64,000 bases of DNA from Ensifer adhaerens (GTDB lineage Bacteria; Pseudomonadota; Alphaproteobacteria; Rhizobiales; Rhizobiaceae): NCBI RefSeq assembly GCF_013283195.1, contig NZ_JABEKT010000002.1:496001-560000 (forward strand), in the 5' to 3' direction. How positions within the stretch are numbered: the stretch's first letter is position 1; every line of letters begins with the position of its first letter. Made by a program: the position numbers and the translations under genes. Shown here in pieces: positions 52,254-61,464 of the stretch. The notes beneath the pieces are model-generated. The model made no database searches, was not told the DNA's origin, and worked only from the letters and a program-made list of their open reading frames with translations.

Positions 52254-52931
52254 CTATCTGATGGCGGGTCGTCTCGACGCCCCGCCATGTCGCAGCGCCT
52301 GGTGGCTGATGGCGACGAGATAGGAGGTCAGGAACAGGATGCCGATGAGCTTGAAGGCCTCTTCGACGAAGGTTGCTCCGCCGACATGGATCGGGGCCAT
52401 ATCGGCGGCGAAGGACAGGCCCATCGACAGCACCGAAGCGACAAGCAGCAATCGCGGCGTTGCCGCCCGAACGGTGTAGGCGCAATAGCAGAGCGCACCG
52501 AGCAGGATCATATGCGGCACGAGAACGACTTCTTCCGGGATGCCCATGGTCGCCACCGCCTCGTGCAGCATGAGGAAATCGTCGATACCCATCAGGGTTG
52601 AAAACAGCCCTCCGGCGAGCAACGTCCGCCGAAGAGCCGTGGTCCCCGCGTCAAACGTTGCCGCAAAGGCCTGGAGTGCCGCGGCCGCGCCGACGATCCA
52701 CAGGATGACCCCGATGTTGGAGACGATGCCGAAATAGCCGGGGTTGCGGGCGATCGCGTTCGGGTCGCGAACGAGATCGTAGTAATCGATGCCGAAGACC
52801 CTGTCGGCGACAACGAGCGATGCGAGAATGACGACGGAAACAAGGAGGACGGCGATGATCGTGCCGGCCTCCGATCGATGCCACCTGCCGGTCGGTGCCG
52901 GGGGCGAATGCGTCTGTGCCTTGGCACTCAT
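52254..52931 (-). CDS. Hypothetical membrane protein, 225 aa
   Basis: A 225-residue protein with about six membrane spans (IIAVLLVSVVILASLVVAD, GVILWIVGAAAALQAFAATF, VPHMILLGALCYCAYTVRAA and others). A charged motif inside a hydrophobic region, TLMGIDDFLMLHEAVATMGI, with Asp-Asp ... His-Glu, is notable and could bind a metal; a later Glu-Glu (FVEEAFKLIG) lies in another span. I do not recognise the family. The ATG at 52931 is the best start, after GAGGACGAG. Convergent with the peptidase gene, 25 bases apart. Confidence 0.72.
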   Translation of the reverse strand: MSAKAQTHSPPAPTGRWHRSEAGTIIAVLLVSVVILASLVVADRVFGIDYYDLVRDPNAIARNPGYFGIVSNIGVILWIVGAAAALQAFAATFDAGTTALRRTLLAGGLFSTLMGIDDFLMLHEAVATMGIPEEVVLVPHMILLGALCYCAYTVRAATPRLLLVASVLSMGLSFAADMAPIHVGGATFVEEAFKLIGILFLTSYLVAISHQALRHGGASRRPAIR

Positions 52932-53197
52932 GGCGTCTCGTCCTCGCATTGTCGTGGCAAACATGAATCGAACGGGGCGATCCGGCCTCTTGTTTGTGAC
53001 AGTTTTGTGACTTTGGATGCTTTTGGCTGCACGCGGCGGAGGCGAACGTGTTTCGCAGGTGGCCCAAAACCGGGTGTTGCACGGGGCTAGAGCGCGCGGT
53101 TGCGAAAAAAATCGCAGGGACCGTGTCGGCTCGCGCGGGTCCCGCTCGTCCTATTGTCAGCGTTGGTGAAGACGCGTGAAACCGCGAGGAAAGAGAT

Positions 53198-54061
53198 ATG
53201 TTTCGTTTTGCCCTTATCGCCGCAGCCCTCATCATTGCCGGGCCGGCACTTGCCGACAGCCAACCGGTCGGTGAGCGGGTCGAAGTCAACGGCATGAAGA
53301 TGTATTATGAGGTGTCCGGCGAAGGCGAGCCGCTGATCGTCCTGCACGGCGCCTATATGAACATTCCATCGATGGGCGCGATCATTCCCAAGCTTGCCGA
53401 GACCAACAAGGTCTACGCGATCGAGTTCCAGGGGCATGGCCGCACGACCGACATCGACCGGCCGATCACCTATCCAAATCTCGCCGACGACGTGGCGGCA
53501 TTCATGGACGCCGTCGGCGTCAAGAAGGCCGATGTCTTCGGCTACTCGATGGGGGCGGCTGCCGGGCTGCAGCTCGCCATCCGCCATCCCGAAAAGGTCA
53601 ACAAGCTGGCGGCAGCTTCCGTCGGCTACGACGCCGAGGGCTGGCAGCCGGAATTCAAGGCCTTCATCCCGCAGATGAACGTCGACATGTTCGTCGGCAT
53701 GCCTTTCGCTGAGGACTATCGCAAGCTTGCTGCCAATCCCGACGGCTTCCCTGCGCTCGTCGCCAAGCTGATCGCGCTCGAGAAGGAGCCGATGGCCTGG
53801 GAAAAGGACGTCAAGGCGATGAAGACGCCCGTCCTGATCATTGCCGGCGATGCCGATGTCGCAACCCTGGAACATACGGTCGCGATGTTCCGGCTGCTCG
53901 GCGGTGGTGGCATGGGCGACATGGGCAAGCCGTTGCCGGCGTCGCGCCTCGCCATCCTGCCTGCAACTTCGCACACGGCCGTCATCAATCAGCCGGAGCT
54001 GCTGGAAGCTCTGGTCGTGCCATTCTTCAAGGGCGAGACGCCAAAGGGCATGTTCCAATAG
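53198..54061 (+). CDS. Secreted alpha/beta hydrolase
   Basis: A 287-residue alpha/beta hydrolase with a 19-residue signal peptide (LIAAALIIAGPALA). Oxyanion HGAY (VLHGAYMN), nucleophile elbow GYSMGAAAG (about residue 113), Asp in IIAGDADVATL and His in LPATSHTAVI (late). It would act in the periplasm; substrate unknown, with esterase or haloperoxidase-like relatives. AAAGAGAT precedes the ATG at 53198. Convergent with the GMC gene across a terminator hairpin. Confidence 0.88.
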   Translation: MFRFALIAAALIIAGPALADSQPVGERVEVNGMKMYYEVSGEGEPLIVLHGAYMNIPSMGAIIPKLAETNKVYAIEFQGHGRTTDIDRPITYPNLADDVAAFMDAVGVKKADVFGYSMGAAAGLQLAIRHPEKVNKLAAASVGYDAEGWQPEFKAFIPQMNVDMFVGMPFAEDYRKLAANPDGFPALVAKLIALEKEPMAWEKDVKAMKTPVLIIAGDADVATLEHTVAMFRLLGGGGMGDMGKPLPASRLAILPATSHTAVINQPELLEALVVPFFKGETPKGMFQ

Positions 54062-54071
54062 CAATTGCCGG

Positions 54072-54099
54072 TGCGCCTCGTCCTGCCGGGCGAGGCGCA
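54072..54099. terminator. Convergent stem-loop
   Basis: TGCGCCTCG (54072-54080) and CGAGGCGCA (54091-54099), perfect 9-bp stem with a 10-base loop, between the convergent hydrolase and GMC genes. Probably terminates the hydrolase transcript. Confidence 0.6.
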
Positions 54100-54140
54100 T
54101 CCGTCATAAGCTTCGTGAGGCCGCCGTCAGGATGGCCCGT

Positions 54141-55844
54141 CTAGGCCCGGTTTTGAGCGTCTGCGATAATCCAGCGTGCGGCCTTCTCCGCGATCATCAT
54201 GGTCGGCGCGCTGGTGTTGCCGCTGGTGATGGTCGGCATCACGCTGGCATCGACCACGCGCAGTCCCTCGATGCCGCGAACCCGAAGCCGGCTGTCGACG
54301 ACAGCCATGCCGTCGTCCTTGCCGCCCATTCTGGCGGTGCCGACGGGATGAAAGATGGTGTTGGCGATATCGCCGGCCAGTTTCGCCAGTTCGCCATCGC
54401 TCTGGAATTCTATCCCCGGCTTCCATTCGACCGGCTGGTATCGTGAAAGTGCGGGCTGGCTGACGATCGACCGGATCTGCCGGATGCTGTCGGCAGCGAT
54501 CCGGCGGTCTTCGTCGGTGCTGAGATAATTCGGGGCAATGGCCGGCGGATCGCCACGGTGGCGCGAGCGGATTCGCACATGACCCCGGCTCGTCGGATTG
54601 AGGTTGCAGACGCTGGCGGTAAAGGCTGGAAAACTGTGCAGCGGCTCGCCAAAGGCATCGAGGCTAAGCGGCTGCACATGATACTCCAGGTTGGCATGGG
54701 CACGATCCGGGTCGGAGCGGGTGAAAGCGCCGAGCTGAGACGGCGACATGCTCATCGGTCCGCTGCGCTTCAGCACATATTCGAGCCCGATCCGCGCCTT
54801 GCCAACGAGATTGCTCGCCAGCGTGTTCAGCGTCTTGGCATTCTTGACCTTGAAGACCGCGCGGATCTGCAGGTGGTCCTGCAGGTTCTCGCCGACCCCC
54901 GGCACGTTCTGTTCAACGGAGATGCCCATGGCCTGCGACAACTGGGCCGGTCCGATGCCGGAGAGCTGCAGGATCTGCGGCGAGCCGATGGCGCCTGCCG
55001 AGAGAATGACCTCGTCGGTCGCCCGAACGGTCACCTTCTCGTTGCCACGGTAAAGCGAGACGCCCGTACAGCGCTTGGCCCCATCCGCTGACGTTTCGAT
55101 CATCAGCTTTTCCACTTCGGCCTCGGTCCAGACGACCAGATTGCGCCGGTGGCGCACCGGCCGCAGGAACGCCTTGGAGGTGTTCAAGCGCCAGCCCGCC
55201 TTCTGGTTGACCTCGAAGTAACCGACGCCCTCGTTGTCGCCGCTGTTGAAGTCCGTCGATCGCGGAATGCCCGCCTCGACGGCGGCTCCCGCGAAGGATT
55301 CGAGGATATCCCACTTCAGTCGCTGCTTTTCGATGCGCCACTCGCCGCCGCGGCCATGCATGTCGGAAAAGCGGCTGTTGTCGCCGGTTGCCGGATCGGC
55401 GCCATCGTCGAGCCGGTAGTGATCCTCATGGGCCTTGAAATCGCCCAGAGAATTCTCCCAGGACCATTCGCGGTCGTTGGTCTGGGCTGCCCAGCTTTCA
55501 TAGTCGCGCGATTGCCCGCGCATGTAGATCATGCCGTTGATCGAAGAACAGCCGCCAAGGGTCTTGCCGCGCGGATAGCGCAGCGAGCGACCGTTCAATC
55601 CCGCTTCCGGTTCGGTCTTGTAGAGCCAGTCGGTTCGCGGATTGCCGATGCAATAGAGATAGCCGACGGGAATATGGATCCAGGGATAGTTGTCGCGCCG
55701 GCCTGCCTCGATCAGCAGCACCCGCTTGCCGGGGTCGCGGCTGAGGCGGTTGGCAAGCAGGCAACCGGCCGAGCCGGCTCCGACGATCACATAGTCGAAA
55801 ACGGCGGCGTCAGCAGTCGAGGCGTAGGGCTTCATCGCAAGCAT
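54141..55844 (-). CDS. GMC-family FAD alcohol dehydrogenase, choline dehydrogenase-like
   Basis: A 567-residue GMC oxidoreductase. FAD motif DYVIVGAGSAGCLLANRLS (about residue 18), GMC signature 1 region YPRGKTLGGCSSINGMIYMR, signature 2 ILSAGAIGSPQILQLSGIG and C-terminal active-site HPVGTARMG (His) with VDASVMPTITSGNTSAPTMM (His/Asn position: Asn). It oxidises an alcohol to the aldehyde; choline is only one of several possible substrates, and no betaine aldehyde dehydrogenase is next to it. Starts at 55844 or 55835 are both possible. Divergent from the LysR gene at 56029. Confidence 0.88.
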   Translation of the reverse strand: MLAMKPYASTADAAVFDYVIVGAGSAGCLLANRLSRDPGKRVLLIEAGRRDNYPWIHIPVGYLYCIGNPRTDWLYKTEPEAGLNGRSLRYPRGKTLGGCSSINGMIYMRGQSRDYESWAAQTNDREWSWENSLGDFKAHEDHYRLDDGADPATGDNSRFSDMHGRGGEWRIEKQRLKWDILESFAGAAVEAGIPRSTDFNSGDNEGVGYFEVNQKAGWRLNTSKAFLRPVRHRRNLVVWTEAEVEKLMIETSADGAKRCTGVSLYRGNEKVTVRATDEVILSAGAIGSPQILQLSGIGPAQLSQAMGISVEQNVPGVGENLQDHLQIRAVFKVKNAKTLNTLASNLVGKARIGLEYVLKRSGPMSMSPSQLGAFTRSDPDRAHANLEYHVQPLSLDAFGEPLHSFPAFTASVCNLNPTSRGHVRIRSRHRGDPPAIAPNYLSTDEDRRIAADSIRQIRSIVSQPALSRYQPVEWKPGIEFQSDGELAKLAGDIANTIFHPVGTARMGGKDDGMAVVDSRLRVRGIEGLRVVDASVMPTITSGNTSAPTMMIAEKAARWIIADAQNRA

Positions 55845-55932
55845 TTCCCAATCCGGCGAAAGGGGATGAACGAGCCGCAGCTTGCACTGTGCAGCGGACC
55901 AAGATCATCCCACTTTTATAACGTTCATCAGC

Positions 55933-55950
55933 GATCGCAGCATTGCGATC
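55933..55950. promoter_or_regulatory. Dyad in the GMC/LysR divergent region
   Basis: GATCGCA-GCAT-TGCGATC, perfect 7-bp arms, centred in the 184-base gap between the GMC oxidoreductase and LysR genes. Size and position suit the LysR recognition site. The right part of the gap is AT-rich and close to the LysR start. Confidence 0.45.
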
Positions 55951-56028
55951 CTCCCAAAGATCAGTAAACGGCTACCCGATCACGAAATCCAATGATAAAT
56001 AGAGCTCGGTATTATAAAGGAAATTTAT

Positions 56029-56976
56029 ATGGCTGATCATCTGGATCTGCGATTGCTAAGGGCCTTCGTCACCGTGGCGCGGGAAGGCAACGTCACTCGG
56101 GCGTCCGAATTGCTGCATCTGACTCAGCCTGCCGTCAGCCTGCAAGTGAAGCGCTTGTCGCAGGAACTCGGGCTCACGCTGTTTCACCGAACAGCCAGCG
56201 GGCTTGAACTGACCCGCGATGGCGCGCTGCTGGCGGCCAAGGGCGAACAGGTGCTGGCGTCGGTGACCGAGTTTCGGCAGACGGCCATGCATCTGACGGC
56301 GCAGCTTCGCGGCACGCTCAGGATCGGCACGATCATCGACCCGGAATTCACCCGGCTCGGCGCTTTCCTCCAGGCACTGGTCGAAAGTGGTCCGGGCATC
56401 GAAACGACGCTGCGCCAGGGCATGAGCGGTGAAGTCGCGACCGGTTTGAAGCGCAACGAACTCGATGTCGGGTTTTTTCTCGGCGACCTCGATGATTTCG
56501 GGACGAGTACAGATGCGTTGGCTGGCGAGACCGATGCGCAGTTCTTCGTCAAGCCGCTGTCGCGGCTGACCTATCGCGTCGTCGCACCTCCGGCCTTTGC
56601 CGGCATCGTCGCGGACAAGGAGTGGAGCGAGCTTGCAGGCCTGCCCTGGATCGGAACGCCGCCGGCGTCGGTCCACCATCGGCTGCTTGCGCGGAAACTC
56701 GGCGGCCTGAACCTCAGGCAGAACGTGGTCGCTCTGGTCGATCAGGAAACGTCGATGTTGGCCATGGTCCGCACCGGGCTCGGGCTCAGCCTCTGCCGGG
56801 AGTCGATTGCGCTCAGCGAGCAACAGGCAAACGGGCTTGTCATCGCCAACCGGGTCAAGCTCGAAACCACGCTCGGCTTTGTCTGTCTTCGGCCCCGGCG
56901 CACCGATCCCAACGTCGCGCTGGCGTTTGACGTCATCGACAGGATATGGCGAACGGACCGCAGAGACACCGCCTGA
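56029..56976 (+). CDS. LysR-family regulator, likely of the GMC oxidoreductase
   Basis: A 315-residue LTTR: HTH LRLLRAFVTVAREGNVTRAS then LTQPAVSLQVKRLSQELG (residues about 5-60), effector domain from about 90 (GTLRIGTIIDPEFTRLGAF). AAAGGAAA precedes the ATG at 56029. Divergent from the GMC gene. Ends at the strong hairpin 56997-57037. Ligand unknown. Confidence 0.9.
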   Translation: MADHLDLRLLRAFVTVAREGNVTRASELLHLTQPAVSLQVKRLSQELGLTLFHRTASGLELTRDGALLAAKGEQVLASVTEFRQTAMHLTAQLRGTLRIGTIIDPEFTRLGAFLQALVESGPGIETTLRQGMSGEVATGLKRNELDVGFFLGDLDDFGTSTDALAGETDAQFFVKPLSRLTYRVVAPPAFAGIVADKEWSELAGLPWIGTPPASVHHRLLARKLGGLNLRQNVVALVDQETSMLAMVRTGLGLSLCRESIALSEQQANGLVIANRVKLETTLGFVCLRPRRTDPNVALAFDVIDRIWRTDRRDTA

Positions 56977-56996
56977 CGATCGTCATCGCAACGGCA

Positions 56997-57037
56997 CGTC
57001 CACCTGCACCGGGCTTGAAGCCCGGTGCAGGTGGACG
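56997..57037. terminator. Perfect 18-bp hairpin
   Basis: An uninterrupted 18-bp stem (56997-57014 with 57020-57037; outer CGTCCACC, inner CCGGGC, loop TTGAA) lies between the convergent LysR and PRC-barrel genes. No T-run, but the stem is unusually long and GC-rich and should stop or protect both transcripts. Confidence 0.75.
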
Positions 57038-57068
57038 CTCAGCCAGCGATGGGGCTGGCTTCGCCTGC

Positions 57069-57515
57069 CTACTTCTTCAGTTTGGAGTAGTCGAGTTTCG
57101 GCGCTTTCGTCAGATCGTCCTTGGTGGTGTCGACATAGGCCTTCCAGGCACCGTCCTCTTCGGCAAGGGCAATCGACGCGGGGTCGAGAACGACGTAGCT
57201 CTCCCCGACGCCAAGAAAGCCGCCGACGCTGGCGACGACGCCGATAACCGACTTGCCGCCGCCGATGACGACGTCGGAAATCTCGCCGATGTTCTCGTCA
57301 TTCTTGTTGTAGAGATCGACGCCGATGAGCTTGGACACGACCAGGTCGCTGTCCTGGATGTTGACGTATTTCAGCGGCATCGTCGCAGCCTTGCCCATGG
57401 TCAGGCCCGGGCCGGCCAACGTTGCGTCGGCGCCCGTTGCGGCGGCTTCCTGTGCCAGGGCTGCGGACGCAGACAGGGAGAAAACGGTCGCGGCAACGAT
57501 GGGAAACAACTTCAT
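57069..57515 (-). CDS. Secreted PRC-barrel domain protein
   Basis: A 148-residue protein with a 21-residue signal peptide (IVAATVFSLSASAALAQ) and a PRC-barrel domain from about residue 60: SKLIGVDLYNKNDENIGEIS, DVVIGGGKSVIGVVASVGGF, LGVGESYVVLDPASI. Such periplasmic proteins are common and often stress-induced in rhizobia; the ligand is unknown. AGGAG lies 7 bases before the ATG at 57515. Confidence 0.9.
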   Translation of the reverse strand: MKLFPIVAATVFSLSASAALAQEAAATGADATLAGPGLTMGKAATMPLKYVNIQDSDLVVSKLIGVDLYNKNDENIGEISDVVIGGGKSVIGVVASVGGFLGVGESYVVLDPASIALAEEDGAWKAYVDTTKDDLTKAPKLDYSKLKK

Positions 57516-57822
57516 ATGATACTCCTGCATGATACCGGCAGTTGATCTGCCGTGACAGGTCGATAACGGCCTTCCGTCCGAAGTGTTCCGCTACCCATCT
57601 GAAAAATGTCGCTTTTCGTCCGCGCTGCTTACGCGGCTGGTCATGCCGACGATCGCTGATCGGCTTGTTTCGAAATATCTCTCGGCGGACTTGAACTTCG
57701 ACCGAAATCGGACATTTAACGTAGCTTCTTGCCCGCAGGGCCCTTCGGGCCAACCAACGCTTTCACGCCTCATTGCACTCTCAACTGCCTGCAGACCCCG
57801 TCGCGGCGCTACGAAATGAACC
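57516..57822. other. Gap of 307 bases between PRC protein and histidine kinase genes
   Basis: No gene is seen. It contains a stem near the PRC start (CGGCAG-TTGAT-CTGCCG, 57536-57552, in that gene's leader) and GGCCC-TTC-GGGCC (57739-57751) about 70 bases before the kinase. Both genes start from this gap in opposite directions. No family-specific promoter motif was recognised. Confidence 0.4.
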
Positions 57823-60800
57823 ATGGACACCACGCTCACGCCGCCGCTTGTTTTCGTCAGTTCCGACAATGTGATTTCCGGTTGGAGCGAAGGGGCTCAA
57901 CGCCTGCTCGGTTGGTCTCGCGACGACGTGGTCGGGCAACCTCTGTCGACGATTTTCGATGAACTTGGTTTTTTCATCGGTTCGACCGGCCCCCAGGATC
58001 TCGACGCCGAAAAAGTGCTGTCTCCGGATGGTGGGTCCGTATGGGCGCTGAGAGGCAACGGCCGGCAACTGCTGGAAGAGCAGCTCGAACTGACCTTTGC
58101 CAACGCCGATGTCATCGGCGCCTGGGACTGGGACATTGCCGCTGATCGGGTGGTCGCTGACACGCGCTTCGCACAGGTGTTTGGCGTTGATCCCGAGAGA
58201 GCCAGAGAGGGGCTGCCACTGGCGCACTTTGCCGCCGGCATCCACCCGGACGATCGGGCACGGGTGACCCGGGAGATCGAGGCTGCGGTTGCTGGCGGTC
58301 CCGCGTTCAACAGTGAATATCGCGTCCTTCGGTCCGATGGATCGCTGTCGCATGTCCTGGCGCGGGGTCGGCTGGTCCAGGCCAAGGGTCATCGGCCGGC
58401 GCGCTTCCCGGGTGTCCTGTTCGATGTCACCGCCCGCAGATTGGCCGAGAGCGATGCCCACGCGAACCGCCAGCGTTATCGATCGCTGTTCGAAATGCTG
58501 CCTGACGGCTTTTGCGTCATCAAGATGATCTGGGATGCGGATGGGGTGCCGGTCGACTACGAATTTCTTGAGGTCAATTCCGCGTTCGAAAAGCACACGG
58601 GCATCACTTCGGCCATCGGCAAACGCGTGCGCCGCGATGTCGCCGCCGACCATGAACAATACTGGTTCGATATTTACGGCAAAGTGGCCCGAACCGGTGA
58701 GCCGGTCAGCTTCGAGAACTCCGCCGAGGCGCTTGGCCGGTGGTATCAAGTCCAGGCCTTTCCGATCGATGGTTTGGGATCGGAACATGTCGCCGTTCTC
58801 TTCAGCGACGTTACCGACCGCCGACGCACAGAAGTGGCGTTGAAGGCAAGCGAGGCGGAGTTCAGAACACTGTCGCAATCGATGCTCAACCACGTCTGGA
58901 CGGCAAGACCGGATGGTCAGCTAGACTGGTTCAACGATCGCGTGCTCGCGTTCAGCGGCAAGAGCGCCGGGGAGCTTGCGGGCAACGGGTGGGCGTCGAT
59001 CGTGCATCCGGACGATTTGGAGACGGCGGCGGCAGCCTGGTCGGCGGCAGTGGCAGGAAATGAGGTCTACCAGACGGAGTTTCGCATTCGCAGGGCTGAC
59101 GGCCGTTATCGCTGGCACCTGGTCAGGGCCGTTCCGGTCCGGGGCGAGTGCGGCGAGATGCGCCGTTGGGTCGGCACCAACACCGACATCGATCACGCAA
59201 AGAAGAACGAGGCGGCTCTGGCGGATCTGAACGCGACGCTCGAAGAGCGGATCGCCGAGCGCAGTGAGCAGCTGCTCCTGTCGCAAAAGGCGCTGCAGCA
59301 GTCGCAGAAGATGGAGACCATCGGCAAGCTGACCGGCGGGGTGGCGCACGACTTCAACAACCTGCTGCAGGTTGTTGCCGGAAATCTCCAGCTTCTTTCG
59401 AGGGACGTCTCAGGCAACGAGCGGGCGGCGAGCCGGGTCGACAATGCCCTGGCGGGTGTCGCTCGCGGCGCGAAACTCGCGAGCCAGTTGCTGGCCTTCG
59501 GCCGGCGGCAGGCGCTGGAACCCAAGGTCATCAATGTCGGCCGCTTCGTCAAAGGCATGGACGATCTGCTGCGCCGTTCGATCGGCGAGGGCGTCGATAT
59601 AGAAGTGATCGTTGCCGGTGGGCTCTGGAACACACTCGCGGATCCAACCCAGGTGGAAAACGCGCTCCTCAACCTGGCGATCAATGCGCGCGACGCCATG
59701 GACGGTGCCGGCAAGCTGACCATCGAAGTCGGCAACGCTTTCCTCGACGATCACTACGCGGCAACGCATCCCGATGTGAGCGCCGGCCAATACGTTATTC
59801 TCGCCGTGTCCGATACCGGATCCGGGATGCCGCCCGGCATCCTCGAACAGGTCTTCGAACCGTTTTTCTCCACCAAGCCCGAAGGCAAGGGGACGGGCCT
59901 CGGCCTTTCCATGGTTTATGGCTTTGCCAAGCAGTCCAACGGCCATGTGAAGATTTATAGCGAAGTCGGCCATGGAACGACGGTCAAGCTGTACCTGCCG
60001 AGAGAGATTGCCGAGGAAGCGCGCGAAACGGTCGTCCATGCCGCTGGCCCTGCCGTTGGCGGAACGGAAACCGTGCTCGTGGTGGAGGACGACGACGATG
60101 TCCGCGACACCGTGGTCGAGACGCTCAGCGATCTTGGCTACCGCGTGCTGACGGCGCGCGACGCGCAGAGCGGATTGTCGGTGGTGGAAAGCGGTATCGC
60201 CATCGATGTGCTCTTCACAGACGTGGTGATGCCGGGAACATTGAAGAGCCCGGAAATGGCAAAGCTCGCCAAGGCGCGCCTTCCAAATCTCGTGGTGCTG
60301 TTTACCTCAGGCTATACCGAGAATTCGATCGTGCACGGCGGAAAGCTCGACCATGGCGTCGAGCTTTTGTCGAAGCCCTATACCCGCGAAGCGCTGGACC
60401 GTCGCATTCGGCATCTTCTGGCCAACAGTCGGCAGGCGATACAGCGCGAGCGCGACGCGGCCACGAATGCGCCTGCGCCTGCGGAGGAACGCTTGCCGCT
60501 GAAGCTTCTTCTCGTCGAGGACGATTTTCTCATTCGCATGAATACGGCGGAGGTGCTGCGCGACCTCGGCCACGACGTGATCGAAGCGGGGACTGCGGCG
60601 CAGGCGATTTCGGCGGCAGAAGCGACAAGCATCGACATCCTGCTGACCGATATCGGCCTGCCGGATATGCAGGGCGGCGATCTGGCCGTGGCGGTACGCG
60701 AGATCCGTCCCGGCATTGGAATTGTCTTTGCCACGGGCGAAACGTCGATGCCACCGGGCGCGGATCCGTCCGCCGTTCTGTTGGTCAAGCCTTACAACGA

Positions 60801-60864
60801 GCGAAGTCTGAAACGGGCGATAGACAGCGCCAGCGTGCGCGAGACCGACGCGGCGCGATCCTGA
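57823..60864 (+). CDS. Hybrid sensor histidine kinase with PAS domains and two receiver domains
   Basis: A 1013-residue cytoplasmic hybrid kinase. Order: a degenerate PAS (1-95), PAS (about 90-215; [20 protein letters not shown]), PAS (about 220-335), PAS (about 345-465), coiled linker, HisKA with the phospho-acceptor His in [14 protein letters not shown] (about residue 509), HATPase (N-box [15 protein letters not shown]-boxes DTGSGMPPG and [13 protein letters not shown]), receiver 1 (about 747-865; Asp in FTDVVMPG), and receiver 2 (about 893-1005; Asp in LLTDIGLPD). No membrane span. The end has no DNA-binding output, so it signals through phosphotransfer or the last receiver acts as an allosteric switch. 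The ribosome site is weak. No partner gene nearby. Confidence 0.92.
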   Translation: MDTTLTPPLVFVSSDNVISGWSEGAQRLLGWSRDDVVGQPLSTIFDELGFFIGSTGPQDLDAEKVLSPDGGSVWALRGNGRQLLEEQLELTFANADVIGAWDWDIAADRVVADTRFAQVFGVDPERAREGLPLAHFAAGIHPDDRARVTREIEAAVAGGPAFNSEYRVLRSDGSLSHVLARGRLVQAKGHRPARFPGVLFDVTARRLAESDAHANRQRYRSLFEMLPDGFCVIKMIWDADGVPVDYEFLEVNSAFEKHTGITSAIGKRVRRDVAADHEQYWFDIYGKVARTGEPVSFENSAEALGRWYQVQAFPIDGLGSEHVAVLFSDVTDRRRTEVALKASEAEFRTLSQSMLNHVWTARPDGQLDWFNDRVLAFSGKSAGELAGNGWASIVHPDDLETAAAAWSAAVAGNEVYQTEFRIRRADGRYRWHLVRAVPVRGECGEMRRWVGTNTDIDHAKKNEAALADLNATLEERIAERSEQLLLSQKALQQSQKMETIGKLTGGVAHDFNNLLQVVAGNLQLLSRDVSGNERAASRVDNALAGVARGAKLASQLLAFGRRQALEPKVINVGRFVKGMDDLLRRSIGEGVDIEVIVAGGLWNTLADPTQVENALLNLAINARDAMDGAGKLTIEVGNAFLDDHYAATHPDVSAGQYVILAVSDTGSGMPPGILEQVFEPFFSTKPEGKGTGLGLSMVYGFAKQSNGHVKIYSEVGHGTTVKLYLPREIAEEARETVVHAAGPAVGGTETVLVVEDDDDVRDTVVETLSDLGYRVLTARDAQSGLSVVESGIAIDVLFTDVVMPGTLKSPEMAKLAKARLPNLVVLFTSGYTENSIVHGGKLDHGVELLSKPYTREALDRRIRHLLANSRQAIQRERDAATNAPAPAEERLPLKLLLVEDDFLIRMNTAEVLRDLGHDVIEAGTAAQAISAAEATSIDILLTDIGLPDMQGGDLAVAVREIRPGIGIVFATGETSMPPGADPSAVLLVKPYNERSLKRAIDSASVRETDAARS

Positions 60865-61040
60865 CCCTATGGATGCTGCAGTCCCCTTGGGAACAACGAT
60901 CCATGCACGGCTTGCAGGGGTGGGCTGAGGTCTTGGCGCTACTGCTCGCGGGGGTGATCGCCTATATTCCTCTCATCGAAGCGAACGAAGCGCCAAGGAC
61001 TGGCAGCTGAGCTTGGAAAGCCCAAGGAAAGGGGATCATC

Positions 61041-61187
61041 ATGAACGTAGCACGCTCTTTCAACAACTGGCTCAAGTACCGGCAGACGGTCTCCGAACTG
61101 GGCCGCATGTCCTCGCGTGAACTGCGCGACCTCGGCATCGAGCGCTCGGACATCCAGAGCATCGCACGGACTGCCTACGGCCGCTAA
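61041..61187 (+). CDS. DUF1127 small protein, 48 aa
   Basis: A 48-residue DUF1127 (YjiS-like) protein: MNVARSFNNWLKYRQTVSEL then RELRDLGIERSDIQSIARTA. The Arg/Leu pattern RMSSRELRDLGI is the family core. AAGGGGA lies just before the ATG at 61041, and a terminator follows 31 bases after the stop, so it is a complete small transcript. DUF1127 proteins of this size are thought to bind RNA and tune metabolism in alphaproteobacteria. Confidence 0.9.
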   Translation: MNVARSFNNWLKYRQTVSELGRMSSRELRDLGIERSDIQSIARTAYGR

Positions 61188-61218
61188 TCGCGCCTGAGAC
61201 CACTGACCAATTCATGAC

Positions 61219-61252
61219 GCGCCTGCTCGGCAACGAGCGGGCGCTTTTGTTT
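61219..61252. terminator. Rho-independent terminator of the DUF1127 gene
   Basis: GCGCCTGCTCG-GCAA-CGAGCGGGCGC with one G-T pair, followed by TTTTGTTTTG. Classical terminator, 31 bases after the small gene's stop. Confidence 0.88.
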
Positions 61253-61464
61253 TGTCGGTCCATCGGCTGCGAGGCGAAATCGACGGTTGGCCAAAGGGTG
61301 GCCGCGTCACGTGTTTGGCCGAGCTGATTTCCTTGGCGGCTACGCTCGTCTTGGTACCATCTTTTATTGAAACGACGCCGTGTCGCAATGCGCGATCCTG
61401 TTCTGCCGCGCAGGACCGATCACGATCCCAAACAGCCAGGTCCGCTCCAGTGGCGTTGCAGGCA

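Noticed and set aside
57591-57869. 92-codon minus-strand frame overlapping the kinase start
   Set aside because: Covers the likely divergent promoter region, has no clear ribosome site and no domain.
60903-61010. 35-codon frame with one hydrophobic segment between the kinase and DUF1127 genes
   Set aside because: Only a poor, distant ribosome site and no conserved context. Could be a real mini-protein but cannot be supported from sequence.
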